A stretch of DNA of 44,144 nucleotides from Zooshikella ganghwensis DSM 15267 (GCF_000428585.1 NZ_AUAF01000034.1:1-44144); one strand, 5' to 3'. Counted from the stretch's first letter, positions 1 through 8,501 are shown. Made by a program: numbers and translations. The notes: generated from the sequence alone by a model not told the origin.

Positions 1-1
1 T

Positions 2-115
2 TATTCACGAGTGATAGGCTTTGCACGTAATCAGTTGAAAGTAGGTATGATGAATATAGTTTATAACATGAGGCGGTTCGTGACATTAAGTAGGAAAAGT
101 GCGCCTGCAATTTGA
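2..115 (+). pseudogene. C-terminal fragment of an IS5-like transposase (cut by window edge)
   Basis: An open frame from base 2 reads 37 codons to a TGA at 113-115. It contains GMMNIVYNMRRFVTL, which resembles the C-terminal helix of IS5/IS1182-type DDE transposases, where a motif like N-x-x-Y-N-x-x-R is common. Only the last part of the protein is visible, so whether the element is intact to the left cannot be judged. The family call rests on a short motif. No transposase-like frame follows between here and the next gene. Confidence 0.5.
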
Positions 116-289
116 AAAAAGTATGAACTATCTCTTTTTGTGGGATAGTAATTAGCACTGTAGAGCCCATAAAATGTGAATTTTGGTGTCAAATAATAAG
201 CAGTCGTATTTACCTTCGATAATTTAAGATCTTGCCTAAAAATATTGAAATTTTGGTAACATTTTTAGAGGTGCCCCCTAGTTAATTAC

Positions 290-320
290 GCATAAAGTAA
301 GCGCATATTACTGCGCTTAC
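290..320 (-). terminator. Probable terminator of rtcB
   Basis: GTAAGCGC (297-304) pairs perfectly with GCGCTTAC (313-320) across an 8-base loop. It lies about 50 bases past the rtcB stop. Read on the minus strand it is followed only by a weak T-run (TTTATG), so termination strength is uncertain. Confidence 0.4.
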
Positions 321-370
321 TCATCATTGATTAAAAACAATTTGCATTGTGAGGCTGGACCCTACCATAC

Positions 371-1597
371 CTAGCCTTTCACACAAACAATTTGCTTTAA
401 GGTATAAACCACTTCGATTAAATCTGACTGAGCAGCCATCACGTTATCAATAGGTTTATAAGCAGCTGGTGTTTCATCAATCACAGCCTCATCTTTACGA
501 CACTCAACCCCTTGAGTTGCCACCAAGTGTTCTGCCAGTGAAACTACTTTCTTCGCTTGAGTACGCGACATAACACGTCCAGCACCATGACTACAACTGT
601 TGAAACTTTCAGGATTTCCTTTACCTCTTACGATAAAAGATTTTGCCCCCATACTTCCTGGGATAATACCTAACTGCCCCTCTCTCGCACTCACTGCCCC
701 CTTACGAGTAATCCAGACATCCTTTCCATAGTGATGCTCACGATTTACGTAATTATGATGGCAGTTTACTGCTTCAACATGCGCCTCAAAGGTACGATTC
801 AGTGCTTTTTGTACTGCTTGAATCACACGCTGCATCATGACTTCTCGGTTAATACGAGCATAGTTTTGTGCCCATTCAACACTTTGCATGTAGTCAGTAA
901 ATAAATTTGACCCTTCGGGCAAGTAAGCCAAGTCACGATCAGGCAGTTGAATTTGCCAGCGTTCCATTTCTTTTTTAGCAAGCTCAATAAAGTGAGTACC
1001 AATTCTGTTACCTACGCCACGGGAACCGCTATGTAACATAAACCAAACACTGTTCTGCTCATCTAAACAGACTTCTATAAAATGGTTTCCTGTACCAAGA
1101 GTTCCTAGATGATTTACGTTATTGGTTTGCTTCAAGACCGTATGCTTTTCCTGCAGCTGATCAAACACAGGCGCCAGTGCACGCCACGCATTAGCAACAT
1201 CTTGCGGAATATCACCCCAGGCACCTTTATCCCGCCCTTTTCTGGCTCTAGCTGAACGCCCATGAGGAACCGCTTGCTCAATTGCACTTCGAATTCCACC
1301 AAGGTGTTCAGGTAAATCACTGGCGTTGAGTGATGTCTTACATGCCATCATTCCACAGCCTATATCAACACCAACAGCAGCCGGGATCACACAGTCAACC
1401 GTAGGTACCACACTACCTATTGTGGCTCCCTTACCTAAATGGACATCCGGCATTACCGCCAGCCATTTATACACAAAGGGTAACTGAGCTATATTCAATA
1501 ACTGTTGTTTAGCGGCTTGCTCAAAGGCAACATCACGGGTCCAAGCTTTAATGGGAACACCTTTTTGTCCTTGAACAACTTCATATTTTCTACACAT
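371..1597 (-). CDS. rtcB: RNA-splicing ligase RtcB
   Basis: RtcB joins RNA 2',3'-cyclic phosphate or 3'-phosphate ends to 5'-OH ends in the cytoplasm, using GTP and Mn2+. At 408 residues it has the length of the E. coli enzyme. The hallmark residues are visible: D78/C81 in VGVDIGCGMM, H172 in GTGNHFIEV, H189 in LHSGSRGVG, H280-H281 in NCHHNYVNREHH, and the guanylylated H337 in SFNSCSHGAGRVMSR. The start is the ATG at 1597, which gives the family-standard N-terminus. No rtcA cyclase or rtcR sigma54 activator lies next to it, unlike the enterobacterial operon, so this copy is probably transcribed alone. The family call is very secure; its physiological role here (tRNA or rRNA repair) is inferred. 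Confidence 0.97.
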   Translation of the reverse strand: MCRKYEVVQGQKGVPIKAWTRDVAFEQAAKQQLLNIAQLPFVYKWLAVMPDVHLGKGATIGSVVPTVDCVIPAAVGVDIGCGMMACKTSLNASDLPEHLGGIRSAIEQAVPHGRSARARKGRDKGAWGDIPQDVANAWRALAPVFDQLQEKHTVLKQTNNVNHLGTLGTGNHFIEVCLDEQNSVWFMLHSGSRGVGNRIGTHFIELAKKEMERWQIQLPDRDLAYLPEGSNLFTDYMQSVEWAQNYARINREVMMQRVIQAVQKALNRTFEAHVEAVNCHHNYVNREHHYGKDVWITRKGAVSAREGQLGIIPGSMGAKSFIVRGKGNPESFNSCSHGAGRVMSRTQAKKVVSLAEHLVATQGVECRKDEAVIDETPAAYKPIDNVMAAQSDLIEVVYTLKQIVCVKG

Positions 1598-1756
1598 TGG
1601 AATGCTATCTCATTTAGTCAAAATCAGGTAAGGTAAACCATATATAACAAAGACCATGCCAAAAATTTTTTTACACTAAATTCAATAGGATAGCAGTTAG
1701 CCGCTCAATGGGGACTATCAAAAAAGATAGATAATTATCAAATAAGTGAGTGACAT

Positions 1757-2467
1757 ATGCCTACCCATACTACCCACTTCCCATTACTGCATCACCCTGT
1801 TATTCGCAAACTCTATGGAGCCTGGCGAAAATACCTTTATGCAATGAATGCACAGTGTGACAGCCAAACTCAGCATAAGGTTTTTGCCCAGCTCATTTCC
1901 CAATATCAGCAAACCCACCGCCATTACCATAACATTTACCATCTTGCACATTTAATGACACTTGCGGAACGATTTGCCGATTTAAGTCATGACTTACCAA
2001 CAATTATGTTGGCCATCTTTTATCATGATAGTGTGTATAAGCGGTTTAGTCGGAGAAATGAATTAGCGAGTGCGAATCAAGCAAAAAATGAGTTATTGGA
2101 TTTGGGTGTGGCACCAGCACAAGTAGAATGCATTAGCCAGTGGATACTTTCGACAATACATCACCAGCCCTCCTCAAATAGTAAAGACGAGCAATTATTT
2201 CTCGACCTGGATTTAGCCATTCTTGCAGCACCTGAAGCGCTTTATCAACGATACCAGCAGCAAGTACGCATGGAGCACCGCTTTATACCTTATCGTTTAT
2301 ATAAACGCCTAAGAAACCAAGTGCTTTCCAAGCTGCTATCACGTTCAACCCTCTACTTTACACCAGCACTACAAGCACGCTGGGAGCAACAGGCCAGAAA
2401 AAATATCATGCAGGAAATTAATGGAGAAGTTATAACAGAGTCTAGCTTTAAAGAGTGTGGCGCCTAG
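1757..2467 (+). CDS. HD-domain metal-dependent phosphohydrolase-like protein
   Basis: This 236-residue soluble protein belongs to the predicted HD-type hydrolases often mislabelled as an NMDA receptor subunit. Family signatures seen are HYHNIYHLAHL near residue 57 (the first histidines), IFYHDSVYKRFSRRNE at about 88-103 (the HD pair), and an ILSTIHHQ motif at about 131. The substrate is unknown. The protein has no signal peptide or membrane segment. It starts at the ATG at 1757 behind a weak ribosome site and is divergent from rtcB. It ends close to, and converges with, the helix-hairpin-helix gene. Confidence 0.8.
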   Translation: MPTHTTHFPLLHHPVIRKLYGAWRKYLYAMNAQCDSQTQHKVFAQLISQYQQTHRHYHNIYHLAHLMTLAERFADLSHDLPTIMLAIFYHDSVYKRFSRRNELASANQAKNELLDLGVAPAQVECISQWILSTIHHQPSSNSKDEQLFLDLDLAILAAPEALYQRYQQQVRMEHRFIPYRLYKRLRNQVLSKLLSRSTLYFTPALQARWEQQARKNIMQEINGEVITESSFKECGA

Positions 2468-2490
2468 CCCAATACACCTGAGTTTCCTCC

Positions 2491-2515
2491 AAAAAAAAGC
2501 TACCTTACGGTAGCT
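2491..2515 (-). terminator. Rho-independent terminator of the 2573-3439 gene
   Basis: AGCTACC (2498-2504) and GGTAGCT (2509-2515) form a perfect stem with a 4-base loop. On the minus strand it is followed by eight T's (the A-run 2491-2498). This is a strong terminator for the minus-strand gene ending at 2573, and may also slow readthrough from the converging plus-strand gene. Confidence 0.8.
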
Positions 2516-2572
2516 ATAAAATGTTGTTGGAAACAATATCTTCGTTGGGCTGATATTTTCAAGCCAACAGCG

Positions 2573-3439
2573 CTAAGAAGCCGCCTGACGTATATTTTCA
2601 AGCGTTTTCTTGCCTACTCTTGGTAGTGAAGTCAATACTTCTTCTGGCGCGGCTGCAATCGCACTTAGTGACGTATAACCTTGATTAAACAATGTTTTAG
2701 CATTTGCCAGCGATAACCCCGTAATCACTCGCGTCTCTTCCTTAATAATCAAGTCACTTATCCAGTCTTCTTTGTTTTTAAGCTTTTTTTGCCCCCAGCT
2801 ATGCCAAAGTGGGTTTTCTTCCATCTTGGCGCTCAAATCTTTAAGCTTTTCTTCATAGCCTAAATTACTCTCAACAACTTCTCGACATGCTAGCAAGAAC
2901 GCCAAATACTCAGCCTCTTTAACAAAGCCAATATCACTTTTTAACATGCCATTTTCGTCAACACGAAGGGCAAAATCTGCAGCCTTTAACCACTCACCCT
3001 CTTTCTTCGAAGTCGACGCTTCAGGCAATTCAGCAATCTGTTTACCATGTTGTTGAAGCACATCTAACGAGGTATATAGTGTTAAGTTAGCAGCAAATAC
3101 AAAAGTCTCTTCTTTCGTCACACTTAATGGTGCTTCTGGTGACTGATCAAATGTCTCTTGCGTCTCTGTAACCGGCTTAATTTGCTCATCACACTCGCTT
3201 GATTTCTCATTAACTGAGTCAGACTGTATTGAGTTATCATCAGGCTCATTCACAAAGGCTTTGGTTTGTGTCTCCTCAGTAAACTCTCTATCTGTTACTG
3301 AGTGAGTATTAGCCTGATTATTTTGGGCCTGAAGCGTTGTGTGCTGTTGATCATCGGAATGACCGTTATTATTCGCTTTATCGCTAGCGTTATCCTCACT
3401 AGCTTTTCCACTAAACCATGAAAAAAGTTTTTTAAACAT
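2573..3439 (-). CDS. Hypothetical acidic protein with C-terminal helix-hairpin-helix domain
   Basis: The protein has 288 residues. A short amphipathic start (MFKKLFSWFSG) is followed by a long polar stretch rich in E, D, Q, N and S (about 16-110) that looks disordered. A folded-looking middle comes next, then a C-terminal helix-hairpin-helix-like module (about 240-288) with ITGLSLANAKTLFNQGY and LTSLPRVGKKTLENI. Such modules usually bind DNA non-specifically or mediate protein contacts, as in RadC-, UvrC- or RNA-polymerase-alpha-like tails. I do not recognise a named family. It stands alone with its own terminator. A DNA- or nucleoid-associated role is only an inference from the C-terminal module. 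Confidence 0.7.
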   Translation of the reverse strand: MFKKLFSWFSGKASEDNASDKANNNGHSDDQQHTTLQAQNNQANTHSVTDREFTEETQTKAFVNEPDDNSIQSDSVNEKSSECDEQIKPVTETQETFDQSPEAPLSVTKEETFVFAANLTLYTSLDVLQQHGKQIAELPEASTSKKEGEWLKAADFALRVDENGMLKSDIGFVKEAEYLAFLLACREVVESNLGYEEKLKDLSAKMEENPLWHSWGQKKLKNKEDWISDLIIKEETRVITGLSLANAKTLFNQGYTSLSAIAAAPEEVLTSLPRVGKKTLENIRQAAS

Positions 3440-3633
3440 TCAGCCTCCGTCATTAAAACGTACTGAAAGTATCTTCAATAATGACTTGGTTATGATTTCC
3501 ATTTCGAAAAAATGTATTTACTTATCAGCCAAACCACACACTTAATTTAGCTTCATCCAATTCCAAACCAGCAACATACTACTGATACACTTATGGCACT
3601 AAATATCAGCAACAATTAATACTTGCTTTTTGT

Positions 3634-3729
3634 TCATGAATTACACACCGTATAAGTCTTAGCCTCATCATCTTCTTTAATATACCTTGTCAACGGCATA
3701 TACTGCTTATGGTGGATGACAAGTGTCAT
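3634..3729 (-). CDS. Possible 31-residue small protein
   Basis: ATG at 3729, stop at 3634. The predicted peptide begins MTLVIHHKQYMPLTRYIK and ends with an acidic then polar tail. An AGGGA lies upstream at ribosome-site distance. There is no recognisable family or membrane segment. A frame of this size in AT-rich DNA can easily arise by chance. Confidence 0.2.
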   Translation of the reverse strand: MTLVIHHKQYMPLTRYIKEDDEAKTYTVCNS

Positions 3730-3772
3730 AAAATTCAAGTCCCTATTGAAAATTTAATATATTACAGTGAAA

Positions 3773-3897
3773 TATACCCAGTACGAAGTTTTTTTGGGGT
3801 GGCCGTCAAGTGATGAAGCCCCAGGCGCTTATATTAATAAGTGACTGAGGTGAAGAGCACCGACAACAAACCCTTAAAATAATTCGTGAAGGGTATA
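3773..3897. repeat. TATACCC-ended dispersed repeat, copy 1 (diverged)
   Basis: It starts TATACCCAGTACGAAG and ends TTCGTGAAGGGTATA, so its ends are inverted repeats of each other. It shares its layout with the copies at 4950-5075 and 18691-18816 but has many substitutions, so it is the oldest of the three full-length copies. It has no coding capacity. It is a MITE-like or REP-like element. Confidence 0.85.
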
Positions 3898-4082
3898 AAG
3901 TTACACGGGGTAAGAATTCAATAGTACTCTATGATAAAAAGCCTTGACCAGTTAGAAACCAAAAATCAAACAAAAAAACACTATATTTATGAGACAACTC
4001 ACACTAAAAAATAGCACTTAAGCATTATAGATATCACAACAATACACAATAAAACATAATGTCACATGGATATATACAGTGA

Positions 4083-4826
4083 TTAATCCTCGTAACCTAC
4101 AAACTTCGACAAATAACCAAAACCACCTAATTGCTTTACTTGCCGTCTAATCCAGTTGCTGCGCTTAACAACATAGTTGGATGGCCGATCGGCTCTATAT
4201 ATTACCGGGTTCGGTAAAACCGCTGCTAATCGCGCAGCTTGCCAGCCATTCAGTTCACTGGCTTTAATTCGATAGTACTGTTGTGCTGCTTGCTCTACAC
4301 CGTAGGTACATTCACCAAACTGAGCAATATTCAAATACACCTCTAAAATACGCTTTTTTGGCCAAAGCAACTCAATCAGCATAGTAAAGTAAACTTCTAA
4401 CGACTTTCTAAACATGTTTTTTGCCGGCCAAAGAAATACATTCTTTGCCACCTGCTGTGAAATAGTGCTACCACCACGTATTTTCCCCGTCTTTAAACGG
4501 GTTTGTAACGCGCTTTGCAGAGCTGCAAAGTCTAAGCCCCAGTGTGTTGCAAACTTTTGATCCTCTGCAGCTATTACCGCAATGGCAAGGTGTTTCGATG
4601 TTTGAGACCATGGAACCCACTGATAACGAAGAGTTGAGCAAGGAGAGTGAGCAGACAACCGCTGTTGTAACATAAATGACGTTGTTGGTAAGGGTAACCA
4701 ACGAAAAAGTAAAACCAACAATACCGAAAAGAAAACCCAGATTAGCACTAGACGCTTTATGAAGTGCTTTACACGCTCCATTAAGCCTTGCTTTTTGCGT
4801 TTATGCCGAGCTTTTTTAGTCACCAT
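4083..4826 (-). CDS. mtgA: Monofunctional peptidoglycan glycosyltransferase MtgA
   Basis: MtgA polymerises lipid II into glycan strands at the periplasmic face of the inner membrane (GT51 family). Motifs seen are EDQKFATHWGLDF (catalytic Glu), GGSTISQQVAKNVFLWP, KKRILEVYLNIAQFG and a C-terminal AARLAAVLPNP. One N-terminal membrane helix (LVLIWVFFSVLLVLLFRW) follows a very basic cytoplasmic tail. I chose the ATG at 4826 (247 residues, close to the usual 240). The ATG at 4781 is an alternative with a better AAGG upstream. The open frame runs on to a TTG at 4958, but that lies inside a dispersed repeat and adds no family sequence. There are no operon partners. Confidence 0.93.
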   Translation of the reverse strand: MVTKKARHKRKKQGLMERVKHFIKRLVLIWVFFSVLLVLLFRWLPLPTTSFMLQQRLSAHSPCSTLRYQWVPWSQTSKHLAIAVIAAEDQKFATHWGLDFAALQSALQTRLKTGKIRGGSTISQQVAKNVFLWPAKNMFRKSLEVYFTMLIELLWPKKRILEVYLNIAQFGECTYGVEQAAQQYYRIKASELNGWQAARLAAVLPNPVIYRADRPSNYVVKRSNWIRRQVKQLGGFGYLSKFVGYED

Positions 4827-4949
4827 ATGTCTTAAACTGTTAAGTCTGGAGTTGACAAAAAATACTCCAAAAGGGTTATTTTCCTGGTTCACCTGCGAGC
4901 TGTTGGGCTCACAAAAACATAAATAGTTCCTAGTGGTCCTCGCGCCAAA

Positions 4950-5075
4950 TATACCCAATACGAATGGTTTTTAGGTGCGGCCATCGAGTGACGAAGCCCC
5001 ATGAGCCTATATTAATAGGTGATTGGGGTGAGGAGTGAAGATAACAAAACCTAGAAATCATTCGTGAAGGGTATA
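4950..5075. repeat. TATACCC-ended dispersed repeat, copy 2
   Basis: 126 bp. The left end TATACCCAATACGAATGG and right end TTCGTGAAGGGTATA are inverted repeats. It differs from the reverse complement of the copy at 18691-18816 at only about three positions. It lies immediately upstream of mtgA and supplies part of its open upstream frame. Confidence 0.9.
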
Positions 5076-5344
5076 GGATAGCAGCTTCTTTGCTTACAAT
5101 GCAGTATTATACGAACCAATCACCAGGGCCTGTTAACAGCCTCTAAGATACCCAGATATAAAAAAGTATGAGTTATATCATACTTTTAAAACTTCCGCGA
5201 AACCCCAACGATGACGAAGTGACTAACCCTAGAACATATTTTCTCCATATCAGTGGTATAACCTGTCCGCTGAGTCAAAGCTGTTAACTACTGCTATAGG
5301 GGATAATACTAAGCTAACTCACTAAACCAATAGAAAGGCCTATA
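5076..5344. other. Intergenic region with AGGGCCTGTTAACA motif and a hairpin
   Basis: AGGGCCTGTTAACA at 5125-5138 is repeated exactly at 18076-18089. AAAAGTATGA (5162-5171) pairs with TCATACTTTT (5178-5187); on the minus strand it is followed by a T-run, so it can act as a terminator. No gene is seen. The 3' half should carry the promoter of the DUF2059 gene. Confidence 0.5.
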
Positions 5345-5845
5345 ATGAAAAATACGTTAAAACTTACACTTTTAGCTACCGTACTTTGCTTACACATACC
5401 TGCACATGCCGATACTGCAAGTCATCAGGCAGCAGCAGAAGAATTACTGAAAGTGATGAAAGTGGAAAACATGTATGAACCTTTGTTCAGCCAATATAAA
5501 ACAATGTTTACTTCCCAATTAACTCAATATGCTAAAGATCCTGCTACTAAAGCTAAAGTGGAAAAGCATGTTACCCAAATCACATCAATTCTTCAGTCAG
5601 AACTTACTTGGAGTGCTATCAAAAAAGATTTCGTTAACATCTATATGAAGCATTACAATGAAAATGAATTAAAAGAAATGACTAAGTTTTATCAAACACC
5701 TGTCGGCCAAAAAACTATTAATATCATGCCAACAATTTCCAAAGAGTCTATGCAAATAGCTCAAGAACGTGCGAAAAAACTAACCCCTCAAATTCAAAAA
5801 ATATCAATGGATCTCATTAAATCATTAAATACTGAAAAAAAGTAA
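5345..5845 (+). CDS. DUF2059 secreted protein
   Basis: This 166-residue protein has a clear Sec signal peptide (MKNTLKLTLLATVLCLHIP, cleavage probably after AHA near residue 22), so it should be periplasmic. The mature part is all-helical. It carries the DUF2059 signature around residues 80-125: an aromatic/acidic stretch with KDFVNIYMKHYNENELKEM, then KFYQTPVGQKTINIMP. The function of the family is unknown. The start is supported by AAAGG 9 bases upstream. It is monocistronic and followed by a hairpin. Confidence 0.88.
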   Translation: MKNTLKLTLLATVLCLHIPAHADTASHQAAAEELLKVMKVENMYEPLFSQYKTMFTSQLTQYAKDPATKAKVEKHVTQITSILQSELTWSAIKKDFVNIYMKHYNENELKEMTKFYQTPVGQKTINIMPTISKESMQIAQERAKKLTPQIQKISMDLIKSLNTEKK

Positions 5846-6170
5846 CCGCACCACTCGGTTATAAAACTCACGATAAGTTTATACCCTTAAGTCAAAGGGT
5901 ATAAATTATTTCTCCACCTATCCCTTCATACAATACTTTCGATAAAGGTTTATACTTACCAATGAGTGTTGCAGACCAGGATAAACACTCATGTAAAACA
6001 CTTGTTCACTTTATGAAACATATTGACAAGTAATGCCTTTAAATCACAGCAATTTCTTGCTACATGACTAAGTTTTTGATAAAAAATGACTTAACCAAGA
6101 CCGTCTCAAGCCAAGCGACTAGCAACTGTAGTCTTGCAATTTGCTTACCTTGCAACAACATCGGATAGGT
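5846..6170. other. Intergenic region between the DUF2059 gene and can, with two dyads
   Basis: The region contains the terminator-like hairpin at 5878-5912 and a separate 9-bp perfect dyad, ATGAGTGTT (5962-5970) with AACACTCAT (5984-5992). The rest shows no gene. The open frame of can extends to a TTG at 6141, but the ATG at 6171 is preferred. Confidence 0.5.
5878..5912 (+). terminator. Hairpin after the DUF2059 gene
   Basis: TTTATACCCTT (5878-5888) and AAGGGTATAAA (5895-5905) form an 11-bp perfect stem with a 6-base loop, then TTATTTCT. It is a plausible terminator. It carries the same TATACCC/GGGTATA ends as the long dispersed repeats. Confidence 0.6.
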
Positions 6171-6830
6171 ATGAAAACGTTAAAACCCTTATTTGAAAAG
6201 AACCAAGCATGGGCAGCTCGGGTTACTCAAGAAAGTCCAGATTTTTTTGCTAACTTGTCAGCCCAGCAGTCACCTGAAATTCTGTGGATTGGCTGCTCAG
6301 ATAGCCGAGTACCTGCTAACCAGATTGTTGATATGGAGCCAGGCCAGCTATTTGTCCACCGCAACATCGCTAATCAAGTAATACAAAGCGATCTTAACTG
6401 CTTATCTGTTGTAGAGTATGCCGTCAATATTTTAAAGATTAAGCACATCATTATTTGTGGGCATTACGGCTGTGGCGGTGTAAAAGCTGCTTACGATAAT
6501 GTACAAGATGGCTTGGTCTCATATTGGCTTGCCCACATTCGAGATATTCACTTGAAGCATCAAGAAAACCTGGCAACGTTTAACAAAGAAGATCAGCTTG
6601 CTAAGCTTTATGAACTCAATGTCATTGAGCAGGTCTACAACCTTTGTCGCACACCCGTCATACAAAAAGCCTGGCAACGAAACCAAACGCTTTCCATTCA
6701 TGGCTGGATTTATAGCCTACAAACTGGCTTATTAACCGATTTATCCGTATGCGTTAACCATGAACATGAGCTAGATCAAGAGTACAATAGTGCAATCGAA
6801 GCCTGCTACCGATCTGCAACAAAGTCTTAA
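6171..6830 (+). CDS. can: Beta-class carbonic anhydrase
   Basis: This zinc enzyme interconverts CO2 and bicarbonate in the cytoplasm and supplies bicarbonate for carboxylases. With the ATG at 6171 the protein is 219 residues, and the zinc ligands fall at C42, D44, H98 and C101, the same numbers as in E. coli Can. The motifs are WIGCSDSRVPA, FVHRNIANQV and CGHYGCGGVKAA. The ATG is preceded by GGA at 5-base spacing. The longer frame from a TTG at 6141 adds ten residues not typical of the family. It converges with the binding-protein gene, whose stop is only about 13 bases away, so the two transcripts may overlap at their ends. Confidence 0.96.
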   Translation: MKTLKPLFEKNQAWAARVTQESPDFFANLSAQQSPEILWIGCSDSRVPANQIVDMEPGQLFVHRNIANQVIQSDLNCLSVVEYAVNILKIKHIIICGHYGCGGVKAAYDNVQDGLVSYWLAHIRDIHLKHQENLATFNKEDQLAKLYELNVIEQVYNLCRTPVIQKAWQRNQTLSIHGWIYSLQTGLLTDLSVCVNHEHELDQEYNSAIEACYRSATKS

Positions 6831-6843
6831 ACCTCTATGGGAT

Positions 6844-7659
6844 CTACTCTTGAGATACTTTAGGGGTCCCCGGTGCAGTATACCGGTCATACAGTGCATG
6901 ATAAAAGTCTGTTTGTTTAGCTTGTTGAATCACTTTATTTAAGTATTTTACATCTGACTCAGACACACTGGCTCGACTGAAGATGATAAATAGGGGATTA
7001 TCATGCACATTATAAGGATGAATATCGACTGAGTCAGTTATCCCCATTTTTTCTACCTGATGCTTAAGAAAAATCACATCATTAATCACACCATCTGTGC
7101 GTCGATTAACCAATCGATTTAGATGCTTATCCGTTTCAGCATCAAGGGTAAGTAAATACTTGTACTTTGTATTCTTTTCTATTTGATCGAACTCAGTACC
7201 ATACCATGCACCCAACAACCCTGTTAGATGCATGTCAAAGTTAGCAATATCACTTAATTTTTGCAGTGGCCAACGCACTACTTCCCCTTTTCTAACCACA
7301 ATTCTCATCTGTTCCCAACGATACTCTTCGGAGTAATACGCATACTGGCTGCGCTCTTCAACCCATGAAGATGCAGCTGTGAGGTCTACTGAGCCATGCT
7401 TAATCTCATATAACACTCTATTCCAGGGAAGTGCCTTAAATATTAATCGACACTTCGCCAGACGAAACACTTCTTTAACAAACTTGATATCAAGTCCAGT
7501 GACTTCTTCATTGACATCGTAATACATCAACGGCTCATAGTCGTCGCTCCACCCCATTATAAATTCTTTCTTTTTACAGTTCGCAGAAACACTTAGTGAA
7601 GCGACAATACCGACTATCGTTAACACCAGCCATCCAAAACTAAAACAACTATCATTCAT
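6844..7659 (-). CDS. Periplasmic solute-binding protein, family 3 type (second of a pair)
   Basis: 271 residues with an N-terminal hydrophobic signal (LVLTIVGIVASLSVSANC). A bilobed SBP_bac_3-like body follows: a first-lobe motif VTGLDIKFVKEVFRLA, then ALPWNRVLYEIKHGSVDLTA and a typical second-lobe LNRLVNRRTDGVIND. The family binds amino acids or other small solutes for ABC import, or serves sensing. No permease or ATPase gene is nearby, so its partner is elsewhere or it is a stand-alone sensor. It starts 10 bases after the stop of its upstream paralogue with an AGGGCGG ribosome site, so the two form an operon. The ligand is unknown. Confidence 0.85.
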   Translation of the reverse strand: MNDSCFSFGWLVLTIVGIVASLSVSANCKKKEFIMGWSDDYEPLMYYDVNEEVTGLDIKFVKEVFRLAKCRLIFKALPWNRVLYEIKHGSVDLTAASSWVEERSQYAYYSEEYRWEQMRIVVRKGEVVRWPLQKLSDIANFDMHLTGLLGAWYGTEFDQIEKNTKYKYLLTLDAETDKHLNRLVNRRTDGVINDVIFLKHQVEKMGITDSVDIHPYNVHDNPLFIIFSRASVSESDVKYLNKVIQQAKQTDFYHALYDRYTAPGTPKVSQE

Positions 7660-7669
7660 TTTAACCGCC

Positions 7670-8428
7670 CTACAAGTATTTCTTAATTATAATATCGAGT
7701 GGCGAATAAATACCGTCTTTTGATTTACCTTTAATAATATCTACTCCCTTTTGTAATAACTTTACTGCTTCTGGGTTTGATTGTTTATTAAAGGAAAAAT
7801 GGGTTTTCGTTTTAGATACCACATATACAACTTCAAAATCTTTTGAGTTATAACCTAAATTATCTAACACCCAGTAACCAACAATATCATCATAAGACCA
7901 TACGTGAATACGCCTTTGTGCAAGCATTTTGGCTAAGTTTTGCGGATAGCTTGCGATATAAATCCCTGACTTTGGTATACCCAAGTTAACGATAACTCGT
8001 TCACCAATATCATCTCGAACGACACCTATTCGTAAATTGTGTAAATCGGCGACATTAGTAACGTGCAGCTTACTGTCTTTACGAGCAATTAAACTATTAT
8101 TAACCTCCATAATAGGTCCGACCCACGTAAATAGGTTTTCACGTTCTACAGTTTTACTCATTCCAAAAAGCACAACATTTTTTTCTGACAGTACACGCTT
8201 ATACCCCCTTGCCCAGGGTAAAACTCTAATTTCAGAGCGTTCAACTTTACAATTAACTGAGGTTGAAGCGGCTATCAAAATGTCAACAACAATACCTTTC
8301 AGTACATTTTGCTCAATATAGCTATGTGGAGGGTATTCTTCTGTAATAAAGGTAATATCCTGCAAAGGACAGGAAATTGTCGAAATTGAATAGGTAATTA
8401 AAAAAAATATGCCAACAAATCTAATCAT
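7670..8428 (-). CDS. Periplasmic solute-binding protein, family 3 type (first of a pair)
   Basis: 252 residues with a signal peptide (GIFFLITYSISTISC). The body carries FITEEYPPHSYIEQNVLKGI at the start of lobe 1 and EIRVLPWARGYKRVLSEKN, which is diagnostic of the family. It is a distant paralogue of the next gene in the operon (both have a conserved LPW followed by a repeat of hydrophobic/charged residues). The ATG at 8428 has no Shine-Dalgarno sequence. A 13-codon frame with a very strong one lies just upstream (8460-8501), so translation may be coupled. Cys20 after the hydrophobic stretch could in principle be a lipobox cysteine, but the context (TISC) is poor. Confidence 0.82.
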   Translation of the reverse strand: MIRFVGIFFLITYSISTISCPLQDITFITEEYPPHSYIEQNVLKGIVVDILIAASTSVNCKVERSEIRVLPWARGYKRVLSEKNVVLFGMSKTVERENLFTWVGPIMEVNNSLIARKDSKLHVTNVADLHNLRIGVVRDDIGERVIVNLGIPKSGIYIASYPQNLAKMLAQRRIHVWSYDDIVGYWVLDNLGYNSKDFEVVYVVSKTKTHFSFNKQSNPEAVKLLQKGVDIIKGKSKDGIYSPLDIIIKKYL

Positions 8429-8459
8429 TTAAACAAATAATCATACAAAAATTATTTAC

Positions 8460-8501
8460 TTAGCTTGTTTTTATTTTAGTCTTTATTTGATAAGAACACA
8501 T
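8460..8501 (-). CDS. Possible 13-residue leader peptide upstream of the binding-protein pair
   Basis: The frame begins ATG at 8501 behind GGGAGGT with a 4-base spacer and encodes MCSYQIKTKIKTS, stopping at 8460. The following gene starts 31 bases later without its own ribosome site. That makes translation of this short frame a plausible way to load ribosomes or to regulate the operon. There is no homology evidence. Confidence 0.3.
   Translation of the reverse strand: MCSYQIKTKIKTS

Larger units (their letters stand above)
3440..4082. other. Intergenic stretch with one 125-bp repeat copy and a possible 31-codon frame
   Basis: The stretch holds a diverged copy of the TATACCC-ended repeat (3773-3897). 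It also holds a possible small minus-strand frame (3634-3729, 31 residues) with an AGGGA about 10 bases upstream of its ATG. The rest is AT-rich and shows no gene on either strand. Promoters for the minus-strand gene ending at 2573 must lie in its right half, but no clear -35/-10 pair stands out. Confidence 0.5.
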
